From the NCBI GenBank assembly GCA_017428265.1, contig JAFRRD010000047.1:1-59048 (forward strand): a stretch of DNA of 59,048 nucleotides, in the 5' to 3' direction. Each line of letters opens with the position of its first letter. Positions within the stretch are counted from its first letter, which is position 1. The position numbers were made by a program, and so were the translations under genes. Below are positions 33,376 through 42,512 of the stretch, in pieces. Under the pieces are notes generated by a model. The model worked only from the letters and a program-made list of their open reading frames with translations. It was not told the DNA's origin and ran no database searches. This DNA is from Lachnospiraceae bacterium (GTDB taxonomy: Bacteria; Bacillota; Clostridia; Lachnospirales; Lachnospiraceae).

Positions 33376-35465
33376 CCCTCCGTAAAGACGTGCGTTCCGG
33401 CGCCGACGGTCTCTTCATGCCCGCCGGGCAGGCGGATCAGGGCTTCGCAATTCGCGGGGACGGTGACAGTATATACCGTCTTCACCGCCATGCCGTTTTC
33501 GTCAAATTCGCGTTCCCAGCGGCTTTCGATGCGGCCGAAAACACTCGTGTAACCGGCTTCGGCATAGGTGAAATGCCCGCCGGGTTGCGGAGCCACGGTG
33601 AAGTGATTCTCCCCGTCCACGCGGATGCCGCACATGCCGGCAAAGAGCCATTCGATGACGGCGCCCTTGGAGTAGTGGTTGAGGCTCCCGATGCCGCCGC
33701 CGGTCGAATCCGGGCCTTCCCAGGCTTCCCAGATCGTGGTTGCGCCGTTCTTCGGCATAGAAAGCCATCCGGGGCGTTCTTCATTCTCCAGCAGCTTATA
33801 GGCTGCCTCAATGTCATACGAGGCCAGCACATAGAGGATCAGCGGGGTGGACAGAAAACCGGTCCCGAGCCGCCAATCGTAGTTTTCCAACGCTTTGATC
33901 AGGCGCTTTTTCGCAAATTCCGTGTCCTCTTCGTCCAGCAGGCCAAGATACAACGGGCGGACGAGCCTTGCCTGCCGGTCGGTATCGAGCGGATACTTGT
34001 CCGTATGGACCAGTTCACGGTAAGCCTTTTTGCAGCCTTCGCTGTACGTGCGGAACTCCTCCGCATCCGCCTCATGGCCGAGCCGCTCTGCGATCTGCGC
34101 CACCATGCCGAGGATCCAGTTCGTGTAGGCCGTCGAGACCTCGGGATGCGGGGCCACGAAATCCTGCCAGCGGAAACCGCCGTCCACGTCGGCCGGCTCC
34201 GCCCACTCACCGTAGCTCTGGCCGTCATTGACATAGTATTTCTTCGCCTCCGGAGATAGCTTGATCCGTTCCGCAAAAAGCGGCATCTTCTTCCCGCAGC
34301 GCTTTTCCATGAAACGGGCATAGCGCGCCATCCCGTCGTAGTATTCGCGCAGGATCGCCTCGTCCTGATAGATCTCGGCATAGCGCTGCGGCATCAGGAC
34401 ACCCACGTCGGACCAGCCGACCGATCCGTTCATGGTCCACATGTAGAAATCCGCGCCGCCGTCGGGGGCGATGTGCGGAAGCCGCCCGTCCTTCTTCTGC
34501 CAGTCGTAAACGTCGTGCAGATATTTCCGGGCGAAGGGCGCAAAATCGAACAGATAGGCCGCGCTCGTAAAGAAGAGCTGTGCGTCGCCGGTCCAGCCGT
34601 GGCGCTCACGGGTCGGGCAGTCGGTCGGAATGTCCAGATGATTGCCCTTGGCCGACCAGACCGTTGCCTGGAAAAACTGATCCAGCAGCGGATTGGAGGA
34701 GGAAAAATCTCCGGTCCGCTCCAGGTCGGAGTAAACGGCGACCGAGCAGATCCGCTCGGGATCCAGTTCTACGTCAGTCTCGACCTCGGCATACTGAAAA
34801 CCAAAGACCGAGAATGTCATTTTATATTCGTTCCGCCCTTCCGCGCAGGTATAGTCGATCTTCTGCAGCGGCGTGGTCACGCCCTTCCGGGACAGCTGGA
34901 TGTTCTTCTGGGTCAGATTTCCTTCCTCATCCAGCATCTCGCCGAAGCGCCAGACCATCTTCTGGCCGACGTACGCATCCACGGAAAAGGCCACCCAGCC
35001 GGCGATGTTCTGGCCGAAATCAAGGAGCTTCCTGCCGTTCGGCGCATCCGTGATGACCGGGTGAAACACCTCATGCTCCGTGACCGGGACGTTATTCGAA
35101 GCAGTCGGGACGACGCTGTGGGAGGTTTCTTTGGCAAAGCCGGTATACATCGGCGTACGGAAGGCTTCGACTGCCTCGCCGTCTTTGTTGTCGGCAAAAC
35201 GGATGGGACCGTCGTTTGACCACTGCCAGGAGGCGTCGGTTGAGACTGTCTCCTTCGCACCGTCCGCGTAAACGATCTCCAGCTGTGCAAGCAGCTTCGT
35301 CTCGGTGCCGTACTGGTTCTTCCGTCCCCAGGCGCCGCAGCTGCCGCGGTACCAGCCGTCAGCCAGCTGCACGGTCAGTTCATTTTCACCCTCCTGCAGC
35401 ATGTCAGTCACATCATAAGTCTGGTACTGGACGCGTTTGCGGTAATCGGTATAACCGGGCGCCAT
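33372..35465 (-). pseudogene. Alpha-L-rhamnosidase (GH78), main C-terminal portion of a frameshifted gene
   Basis: This 697-codon frame holds the catalytic (alpha/alpha)6 barrel of a family 78 rhamnosidase: the acidic motif DIPTDCPTRERHGWTGDAQ, then GSVGWSDVGVLMPQR, TTIWEAWEGPD (candidate catalytic Glu) and the C-terminal beta domain. It releases L-rhamnose from glycosides. Its own first ATG (APGYTDYRKR) is internal to the family's conserved beta domain. In-frame codons upstream of it encode ITACGLYEAKLGGRKVGNFC, so the true gene began at 35935 and lost one base near 35526. The stop overlaps the rhaB start. Confidence 0.85.
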
Positions 35466-35935
35466 GCAGAAGTTTCCGACCTTCCGGCCGCCGAGCTTCG
35501 CTTCATAAAGGCCGCAGGCTGTGATGACAGGCGCGCTGCGCGGACCGGCCTTCCGACGTTAAAAGCCTTCCGGAAGCAGTCGACGGGATAGCGTTCCTTC
35601 TTGTTCACGCTGTAGTTTCCCGTGATCCATCCGGCCTTCCAGTCCATGGCAAAGAGCAGCCCCATTTCGAAGAAAGCTTCGTTCCACTCGCCGGGTTCGC
35701 CGTTTTCGTCCCAGAGCCGGACCTTCCAGTTCACGCGCTCGCGAGAGGAAAGCGGCAGCGGGTATTCCGCGTGCATGGCGCTGCTTTCCACCCTGCCGCT
35801 TCTCCACTTTTCGGTGACGATCTCGTAGGCGGTCTGCTTCGTGCCGCCTTCGGCGTTCCACATCAGGCGCGGTTTCTGAATATCGATCCCCAACGGATCA
35901 AAGAGATGTTCAGTCTTTAAACGTATTGCTTTCAT
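35408..35935 (-). pseudogene. Alpha-L-rhamnosidase (GH78), N-terminal fragment
   Basis: Starting at an ATG behind AAGGAG, this frame encodes the N-terminal fibronectin-like domain of GH78 enzymes (LKTEHLFDPLGIDIQKPRLMW, then VNWKVRLWDENGEPGEW) and runs homologously to CFRKAFNVGRPVRAARL. After RL it departs into an unrelated tail and stops. Restoring one base in the codon after CTG (TAC for T-C) would join it to ITACGLYEAKL and give one protein of about 854 residues, a normal GH78 length. Confidence 0.8.
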
Positions 35936-35969
35936 CGTATAGACTCCTTCAGCGGTTTCCTCAAACCGC

Positions 35970-36015
35970 CCTCACCCGGCCATTCGGGCCACCCTCTCCC
36001 TCGTCAGGGCGAGGG
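35970..36015. repeat. REP-like palindromic repeat, copy 2
   Basis: The intercistronic gap between the GH3 and GH78 genes holds GGCC-ATTC-GGGCC and CCCTCTCCCTC...GAGGG arms, similar to copy 1 but inverted. A separate hairpin GCGGTTT/AAACCGC (35952-35969) lies beside it, so mRNA processing or differential expression within the operon is possible. Confidence 0.6.
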
Positions 36016-36018
36016 TTA

Positions 36019-38430
36019 TTATTCCGTCAGTTTCTTCGCCATGCGGACAATGCGCGTGGCATTGACCATCAGCTGGCGGCGGCTCACCGTGCCGTCCGCA
36101 AGGCCCTTCATCATGGCCTTGAAGTCGCCTTTGCCGCCCGGCATGGTCAGGTCATTGCCGGCCGCCGCGATCCTCGCCGCGTTCGGGACCGGGTATTTCT
36201 TCCTGCCGAAGTTCAGGGCGCCGATGATCCAGTCGGTCATCACGATTCCCTCATAGCCGAATTCGGCACGCAGGACGTCCTCGATGAGGCCGCGGTGTTC
36301 AGAGGTATGGACGCCATTCAGGAGGTTGTAGGAGGTCATCAGCGCATGCGGCTGGCTCTCTTTCACCGCGATCTCAAAGCCCTTCAGGTAGATCTCGCGC
36401 ATCGCACGCTCGCTCACCAGGCTGTTATTGCCGTAGCGGTTCGTCTCCTGGTTGTTCGCGGTATAGTGCTTGACCGTGGTGCCGCAGCCGGGGTGCTTCT
36501 GCACGCCTTTCGTGATCGCCGCGGCAAACTTGCCGGTGATGAGCGGATCCTCGGAGAAATATTCAAAGTTGCGGCCGCAGCGGATATTGCGGTGGATATT
36601 CAGGGCCGGTGCCAGCCAGAGATGCACGCCGAAGCGTTCCATTTCGTCGCCGACGAGGTCGCCGCACAGGCCGGCAAAGTCAAGGTTCCAGCTCTGGGCC
36701 AGCGCGGTGCCGATCGGGATCGCGCTGCAGTACTGCTCGCGGATCTCTCCTTTCGCTTTGCCGCCGCCCATGAAGTGTCTGATAAAGAAGGCGGAAGGTC
36801 CCGGCATCAGTTCCATGACGCTTTCGGGCATGGTCTCGCCGACGGCTTTGACACCGCCCTTCTCATCCACGGCGTACTGCCTGGACAGGCGCAGCCCCGC
36901 AGGGCCGTCCGCCATGATCAGGGCCGGAACACCTTTTTCCTTCAGGGAAACGGTCTCGCCCGCGGCGCCGGCAACGCTCGCCGAAGCCTCGCCGATGACA
37001 CTCATGGATTCTTTCATCTTGAACGCGCCGATGTTCATCAGGCAGAGTTCCTCGTCACGCAGTTCGGCGGTCAGCGGATCGATCTCCTCCTGCGGTTCGT
37101 AATCAACGGTCTCCGTCTCAATAACGGCGGCATCGACGGTAAGGACCGGAAGATCCGCCGGGACTTCGGCAGAGACACTCTCCGGCTTCCAGTCGGTAAA
37201 GTCGGGCCTGCCGAGGCAGTTTTTCACCTGACGGACCGTCGCTTCACCGGCAAGGCGGACGACCGCTGCGGCTTCAGTATTCCGGCTGGAATTGCCGGCG
37301 CGCAGCACGTAATCACCTTCTTCGAGCACCCAGGCCGCCTTCTCCGCATCGTAGGACGCGAGCTCGCGCAGATCACAGGACAAGGTCAGGGTCTGTTCTT
37401 CACCGGGGGCCAGTTCATCCGTCTTGGCAAAGGCCGCCAGCGCCTGGTACGGCTGATCCAGCCTGCCCTGCGGCTTGGAGACGTAGAGCTGCACGACCTC
37501 CTTGCCTGCGCGGCTGCCGGTATTTTTCACGGATACGTCCAGGCTCACGCGGCCTGCTTCTTCGCGAGCTTTTCCAGCCTTCATTTCGAAAGTCGTATAC
37601 CCAAGGCCGTAACCGAAGGGGAACAGGGGCGCTTTGCCGACGCTGTCAAAGTAGCGGTAGCCGACATAGATGCCTTCTTTGTAGCGGGTATCGTAGCGGT
37701 CGCCGAAATCTCCGACAGACGGATACTCTTCCCACGCGGTCCAGGTAGTCGCAAGCTTGCCGGACGGTGCGCTTTTGCCCAGGATGATGTCCGCAAGGAT
37801 ATTGCCGGTCTCGCCGCCGAGCTGGCTGAGAAGCAGGATGTTCCGCACCCCCATGACGGGGGTAAGATCCACCGGACCGCCCACGTTCAGCACCAGCAGG
37901 ATCTTTTCGTATTTCTTCTCCAGCGCCAGGATGTCGCGCTTTTCAGTCTCCGTCAGAAGGATGTCGCCGGCCACGGGCTTGCGGTCCGAGCCTTCGCCGG
38001 AAATGCGGGCCAGCACGTAGATTGCGGCTTCGCCTTCGCCGTCCAGGGGGAGCTCGTACTCAGGCTCCGGCATCACGGCGCCCATGCAGTCGATGACGGC
38101 CAGCGTGCCGCGCTTCAGGGCGTCGCGCTTCAGGTTCTTGATAAACGTCTTCTTCGCCGCGGCACGGACTTCGTCGTAGGCATCCATCCAGGCCTTGGTG
38201 GTAAGGGTAAAGCCGGCGGCTTCAAGACCGTCTTCCGCTGTTACGTAAAAGCGGGAATTGACCTCGCCGGAGCCCGTTCCGCCCTTGACGGTGCGGCGGG
38301 CGCCGCAGCCGTAAAGCGCCAGTTTGCCGGGCGCGTCAAGCGGGAAGGTCCCGTCACTCTTCAAAAGGACTGCACATTCGGCACCGAAGCGCCGCAGGAT
38401 CTCATTGTGTTCTTTCTCGTATGCGTTCAT
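36019..38430 (-). CDS. Glycoside hydrolase family 3 beta-glycosidase with permuted domains
   Basis: Protein of 803 residues with no signal peptide, hence cytoplasmic. The domain order is reversed relative to most GH3 enzymes. The alpha/beta-sandwich GH3_C part comes first (GGPVDLTPVMGVRNILLLSQLGGETGNILADIILGKSAPSGKL at about 195-240). Next is the fibronectin-like domain (about 300-380), and then the catalytic TIM-barrel (GPAGLRLSR, PALNIHRNIRCGRNFEYFSEDPLITGK, KHYTANNQETNR). The nucleophile Asp is in GYEGIVMTDWIIG. Such permutation is known in rumen clostridial beta-glucosidases. The substrate cannot be read from the sequence; in this operon it may trim glucosyl-rhamnosides. Confidence 0.92.
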   Translation of the reverse strand: MNAYEKEHNEILRRFGAECAVLLKSDGTFPLDAPGKLALYGCGARRTVKGGTGSGEVNSRFYVTAEDGLEAAGFTLTTKAWMDAYDEVRAAAKKTFIKNLKRDALKRGTLAVIDCMGAVMPEPEYELPLDGEGEAAIYVLARISGEGSDRKPVAGDILLTETEKRDILALEKKYEKILLVLNVGGPVDLTPVMGVRNILLLSQLGGETGNILADIILGKSAPSGKLATTWTAWEEYPSVGDFGDRYDTRYKEGIYVGYRYFDSVGKAPLFPFGYGLGYTTFEMKAGKAREEAGRVSLDVSVKNTGSRAGKEVVQLYVSKPQGRLDQPYQALAAFAKTDELAPGEEQTLTLSCDLRELASYDAEKAAWVLEEGDYVLRAGNSSRNTEAAAVVRLAGEATVRQVKNCLGRPDFTDWKPESVSAEVPADLPVLTVDAAVIETETVDYEPQEEIDPLTAELRDEELCLMNIGAFKMKESMSVIGEASASVAGAAGETVSLKEKGVPALIMADGPAGLRLSRQYAVDEKGGVKAVGETMPESVMELMPGPSAFFIRHFMGGGKAKGEIREQYCSAIPIGTALAQSWNLDFAGLCGDLVGDEMERFGVHLWLAPALNIHRNIRCGRNFEYFSEDPLITGKFAAAITKGVQKHPGCGTTVKHYTANNQETNRYGNNSLVSERAMREIYLKGFEIAVKESQPHALMTSYNLLNGVHTSEHRGLIEDVLRAEFGYEGIVMTDWIIGALNFGRKKYPVPNAARIAAAGNDLTMPGGKGDFKAMMKGLADGTVSRRQLMVNATRIVRMAKKLTE

Positions 38431-38441
38431 CTCAAATCTCC

Positions 38442-39248
38442 TTATTTCGCGGCCTGTTCGCGGCGCGCTTTGATCTCAGCCTGCTCCTGCGGCAGATCCT
38501 TTTCCACCTTCAGGAAGAACAGGAGGCAGAAAGCAATAATGCTCGTAAACAGTTCAAGACCGACAAATGCAAAGGTGATGACCCAGCTGACGGAATGCGG
38601 CTGCGTCAGGGCGACGGTATAAACGCCGTCCGCTGCAGGCTTCAGCGCATCCAGCGCAACCTGTGCGGTCCAGTTGTTCGCTGCCAGCATCTGACCGGCT
38701 TCCGCAAGGCTCTTTGTCGTGAACGGTGCCAGATATCCGGCCTTTGCCAGCATCCAGTTGAAGACACCGGTCATAACGCCGATCATCGCCACCGCAATGA
38801 TATTATAGATCGACATTGCCGTGCCGTCGATACGATTATTGGTCTTCCACTCTATATGGTCCAGGCAGTCCGCAAAAAGCGCCATGAACACGTAGGATCC
38901 GGGCAGGCCGCCCATATTTTTGATGAACTGGCCGACAAGAACGGTCACCATGTTCGTGGGGAACAGCCAGCAGATCAGAGTGCCCGTCGCGATCAGCGCG
39001 CAGCCGACCATCGTGACCTTCCGCTTGCCGAACTTCTTGGCGAGCGGCCAGACTGCGAAGATGCCGATTCCCATCGGGATGCCGCCGATGACGGAGACCA
39101 GCATCTGCGTCACGCCGTCGTTATAGGTGCCCAGCACGTAGTTGCAGTAATAGACAAGACCGAGGTTCTTGATGGTCGTACCGATCGTGATGACCAGGAA
39201 ATATCCGTAGATCAGCAGCATATATTTGTCGGTAAACAGAGACTTCAT
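38442..39248 (-). pseudogene. GPH-family sugar symporter, C-terminal half after an in-frame amber stop
   Basis: This 268-codon frame encodes six membrane segments of a glycoside-pentoside-hexuronide:cation symporter (MelB type), beginning MKSLFTDKYMLLIYGYF. Its ATG lies in the same frame as the upstream half, separated by TAG and six codons (RSFGEQ) that complete the conserved entry to the second half. GGGGAG stands three bases before the ATG, so reinitiation is conceivable. It ends before GH3 by 11 bases. Confidence 0.8.
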
Positions 39249-39266
39249 CTGCTCCCCGAAAGATCT

Positions 39267-39965
39267 CTATTCCGTATCGCCGGCAGCTTCCGCTTCTTCG
39301 GTGATACGCTCCTTGGTGAAGAAATACTCCATCAGGGTCAGCGGCAGAGCCAGGATCGAAAGGATCGACATCAGGAAGATCCATTTGGACTTGTCCGCGC
39401 CGATTGCCGGCATGATCAGCATCGGGAAAACCAGGGCAACCAGGATGCCGCTCATCATGATCGTCGTGATCTGGTTGAAGACGGAAAGCCCGCCACGGGC
39501 GGTGATATCACGAGTCGACAGCGGCACCATCAGACCGTGGCTCATATTGAAAATGGTATAAGCGAAGGAATAGAACAGGTTATAGGAAAGCATGACCCAG
39601 ATCACCTGCACGGTCTCGTTCGCGCTCGGCACGGTAAACAGCAGGATGCCTGTCACCGGCAGCAGGAAAGCCGAAAGCAGCAGCCACGGGCGGGCCTTGC
39701 CTTCTTTGGTCTTCGTGCGGTCGATGACCTGGCCCATGATGATGTTAGTGATCGCATCGATGACCTTCGAGATGATCGGGAAGATGGCAAGGAAAAGGCC
39801 GTTCCACGGCGGGGTCAGATTCAGCACGTCCGTGTAGTACACGTTCAGATAGGTGGCGAGCACCGCGTTCAGCAGCAGTGCACCGGCAGGACCGAGCAGA
39901 TAGCCAAACCATTTTTCCTTTTTCGTGACTTCTGGCGATTTGATCAGGCTGGCAGGCAGTCTCAT
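39267..39965 (-). pseudogene. GPH-family sugar symporter, N-terminal half ending in an amber stop
   Basis: This 232-codon frame starts behind AAGGAGG and encodes the first six membrane segments, including the conserved cytoplasmic loop [25 protein letters not shown] of GPH symporters. It ends at TAG (39267-39269) after [10 protein letters not shown], in the central cytoplasmic loop, where family members run straight on. The full protein would be about 507 residues. As the operon's first gene it is the probable rhamnose or rhamnoside importer; the stop could be a mutation, an error or a functional split. Confidence 0.82.
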
Positions 39966-40039
39966 GTTATTGTTCCTCCTTGGCGATATGGAGTTTTTGA
40001 TGCATCAGGCAAATGCCCCGTTCTTACTGTTCCAACTGC

Positions 40040-40045
40040 ATTATA
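40040..40045 (-). promoter_or_regulatory. -10 element of the rhamnose operon
   Basis: Minus-strand TATAAT, 75 bases before the symporter ATG. The -35 position (40063-40068, AATACA) is poor, as expected for an activator-dependent promoter, and overlaps the -35 of the divergent AraC gene. Confidence 0.55.
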
Positions 40046-40066
40046 ACGGACCGGCGCGGCTGTGTA

Positions 40067-40095
40067 TTGCATTATTGTATGTTTTGTCGTATAAT
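40067..40095 (+). promoter_or_regulatory. Promoter of the AraC-type regulator
   Basis: TTGCAT (40067-40072), 17-base spacer, TATAAT (40090-40095). GGAGG follows at 40108-40112, eight bases before the ATG at 40121. Confidence 0.75.
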
Positions 40096-40120
40096 TGTAC
40101 GGTATACGGAGGAAACGATC

Positions 40121-41311
40121 ATGAAAAGCATCGACTATGCCTATCTCTGCCGCCGGCTGGCTGACCTGTCCGGCATTCCGGTCCGCGTCTTAGAAGGAGA
40201 AAACCTCGCGGAAAGCAGCTTTCCGGTGCGCCTTCCGCGCGATCCGGTCTCGGTCTGCCTTTCTGAGATTCTGGCCGTCAGCGATCACGTCGGCTACCAT
40301 ATGACGCCGCGCTTTCAGTGCTACGGCATTGTCCGGAGGGATGAACTGCGGCTCGTCTTCGGGCCGACGGCGCAGATCCCCGCAAGCGACCGGCAGCTCC
40401 GCGACCTGGCCTTCGAAGCAGACGTTCCGAAGGCCGAAACGGAAGCCTTTGTCGATGGCATGAAGCAGCTCGCGCGGATGCCGCTCGAAACGCTGCTCTC
40501 TCTTCTTTGTGCCGTCAATTATCTTCTTTTCGGCGAAAAGCTCGAGCTTGAGGACGTGGCCATTCGGGCCGCCGAGCAGGAAGCCATCAAGGCAAACGTC
40601 GAAAAGCGCCGGACCGCAAAAGTCTACGAAGATGCGCCGCAGGAGGCGCCCCACAACACGCTGCAGCTCGAGGAAGCCCTGATGGATCTGGTCCGCCGCG
40701 GCGACAGCGCGGCGCTCCGCACCTGGCTTTCCTCCGCGCCTCCCGTCAGGGGCGGCCTGATTGCCGGCGACCAACTGCGGCAGCTTCGCAACATGTTCAT
40801 CGTTTCGGCAACGCTTGCCTCCCGCGCGGCCATCCGCGGCGGGCTCGCCGCAGAGGATGCCCTCTCCCTCTCCGACGCCTACATCCGCCGGGCCGAGCAG
40901 CTGGGCACGCAGAGCGCCATTATGAATCTGCAGTACAACATGATCCTCGAATTCACCGAGCAGGTGGAAAAGGTCCGCCGCGGCGCCGCGCCGACAAGGC
41001 TGGCCGTCGACGTTGCGAACTATGTCCAGCGCCATCTGTCCGAGCCGATCAGCACCGAAGCCATGGCGAAGGAGCTTTATCTTTCGCGCACCTGGCTCTC
41101 CGCGCGCTTCAAAAAAGAGACCGGCATGACCCTGACCGATTATATTCTCAACGAAAAAACGGAGGAAGCCAAACGCCTCCTCCGCTATTCCGATAAAACG
41201 GCTTCCGCCATCAGCAATTACCTGGGCTTTTCCTCCCACAGCCATTTCGTCCGCGTCTTCCGCAAATACGCCGGCATGACACCGAACGAGTACAGAGAGC
41301 GGCACGGGTAA
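40121..41311 (+). CDS. AraC-family regulator, probable activator of the rhamnose operon
   Basis: Protein of 396 residues. The C-terminal 100 residues form the double helix-turn-helix AraC domain: STEAMAKELYLSRTWLSARFKKETG and TASAISNYLGFSSHSHFVRVFRKYAGMTPNEYR. The N-terminal 280 residues are not a recognisable cupin and may be a separate sensor domain. It is divergent from the rhamnose operon with promoters sharing the -35 region, so it is inferred to control that operon. The start at 40121 has GGAGG; the longer in-frame start would lie across the promoter. Confidence 0.88.
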   Translation: MKSIDYAYLCRRLADLSGIPVRVLEGENLAESSFPVRLPRDPVSVCLSEILAVSDHVGYHMTPRFQCYGIVRRDELRLVFGPTAQIPASDRQLRDLAFEADVPKAETEAFVDGMKQLARMPLETLLSLLCAVNYLLFGEKLELEDVAIRAAEQEAIKANVEKRRTAKVYEDAPQEAPHNTLQLEEALMDLVRRGDSAALRTWLSSAPPVRGGLIAGDQLRQLRNMFIVSATLASRAAIRGGLAAEDALSLSDAYIRRAEQLGTQSAIMNLQYNMILEFTEQVEKVRRGAAPTRLAVDVANYVQRHLSEPISTEAMAKELYLSRTWLSARFKKETGMTLTDYILNEKTEEAKRLLRYSDKTASAISNYLGFSSHSHFVRVFRKYAGMTPNEYRERHG

Positions 41312-41324
41312 GGGCTGATGCCTT

Positions 41325-42092
41325 CTATACCGGTGTCTCCATGAATTCGTCGATGGCGGCAAGCACCGGGGCTGTGTGCTTCTCCCCGCCGAAGAGCCAC
41401 TGCTCGTGCTGCATATCGAATTCGCGGATCTCCGGATCGCGGAAGTACTTTTTGTAACGGTTCAGGTACTTCTCTCCCATCTTTTTTGCATAGATGAAAT
41501 GCGCCTTCGTGTGCTCCACGTGGATATCGTCTCGCAGCCACGTCAGAAGGTCGGTATAGTATTCGTTTTTGATGGAGACCGGATCGAACTTCGCGAAACA
41601 GCCGATGAACTTCTCTGCCGTCTCATCATCCATTTCGAAAGCCGCCTTCAGTTTCTCTTTGGACTTTGCCTTTTTCTTCTCGTTTTTCGTAAAACTTGTC
41701 AACAGCGGCACCACGAGCTTCGACTGCAGCAAGGCACTGAACTTCCCGCTCTGGTCGAAATCCGGGCTCCCGAAAATGCCGTGATCCAGATGGATGTTCT
41801 CCCGCTGGATCAGCTGCCCGACGAAGCTGCTGCCGAGCGATGAACCGATCGCGCCGTCGATTTTCCCGTCAAAGTGTTCCTGAATGTATTTCTCGATTTT
41901 TTCTGTGACCGTGATCATATCCGGAAAGATGGAGCCGCTGCCGTCAAAACCGTCGTAATTGACGCAGATCAGGTGGTATTTTTCTCCGAGCCTGTCCAGG
42001 ACCGCCGCGAAATTCGTCTGATAGTCGCAGGCCGTTCCCGGCAGCAGCATCAGCGTCTTGCCGCTCATATTTCCCATTTCATCAAACTGCAT
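41325..42092 (-). CDS. Alpha/beta hydrolase
   Basis: Protein of 255 residues with an alpha/beta-hydrolase fold: KTLMLLPGTACDYQTNFAAVLDRLG provides the oxyanion region, GAIGSSLGSSFVGQL contains the nucleophile elbow GSSLGS, and the late HEQWLFGGEK carries a candidate catalytic His. A Lys-rich lid-like insert (about 135-160, KNEKKKAKSKEKLK) is unusual. No substrate can be inferred. It converges on the AraC regulator gene with only 13 bases between stops. Confidence 0.75.
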   Translation of the reverse strand: MQFDEMGNMSGKTLMLLPGTACDYQTNFAAVLDRLGEKYHLICVNYDGFDGSGSIFPDMITVTEKIEKYIQEHFDGKIDGAIGSSLGSSFVGQLIQRENIHLDHGIFGSPDFDQSGKFSALLQSKLVVPLLTSFTKNEKKKAKSKEKLKAAFEMDDETAEKFIGCFAKFDPVSIKNEYYTDLLTWLRDDIHVEHTKAHFIYAKKMGEKYLNRYKKYFRDPEIREFDMQHEQWLFGGEKHTAPVLAAIDEFMETPV

Positions 42093-42137
42093 GATAATCT
42101 CCTTTCCGGGTGTTCCCGGCGCCGCAGCGCCTGTTTT

Positions 42138-42512
42138 TCACCCGCCGATCCAGACCGCGAGGCCCGCCATCAGCGCTGCCACGAATGGAAACATCACGAC
42201 GCGGGTGATCTGCTCCTTCCGGTTGAAGCCGAACTGGTGATAACCGGCGCAGCCTTCCGTTTCGGGATAGTAACGCTGGAAGAAATGCGATCTCGTGAGA
42301 AGCAGCCAGTCCAGACAGATGATGTCAAACGCCTTCCAGAGGTAAAGCATGACGAGAAAACGGAGGAAGAACTGCCAGAAGGAAAAGCCCTTTTGGATCC
42401 CGTCATACCCACCGTAAAGGAAGGCGCCGACCATCATCAGGATGGCGATCACCGCCAGTTTCCAGCCCAGGAGATGTGCGCCGCGAAAGCGCTCCGGATG
42501 TTCCAGCGCCAC
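42138..42512 (-). pseudogene. Membrane protein, N-terminally truncated remnant
   Basis: The frame encodes KDIQEVALEHPERFRG followed by three membrane segments and the conserved-looking KAFDIICLDWLLLTRSHFFQRYYPETEG. I recall similar small membrane proteins in Lachnospiraceae that have an extra N-terminal membrane segment before this point, missing here. Reading upstream the frame runs into methyltransferase sequence in another frame at about 42545, which indicates a deletion joining two genes. Only a GTG start remains. Function unknown. Confidence 0.5.

Noticed and set aside
35926-38622. 898-codon plus-strand frame opposite the GH3 gene
   Set aside because: Antisense shadow; the GH3 motifs on the minus strand are unmistakable.
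39267-39269. Reassigned UAG codon in this organism
   Set aside because: TAG terminates the HSL-type esterase gene at 52772 at a normal position, and other genes in the window show no internal in-frame TAG.
38421-40046. 541-codon plus-strand frame opposite the symporter, which could suggest the symporter stop is meaningless
   Set aside because: Its translation is low-complexity Asp/Gln/His/Arg with no motif; the minus-strand transmembrane halves are clearly the real gene.
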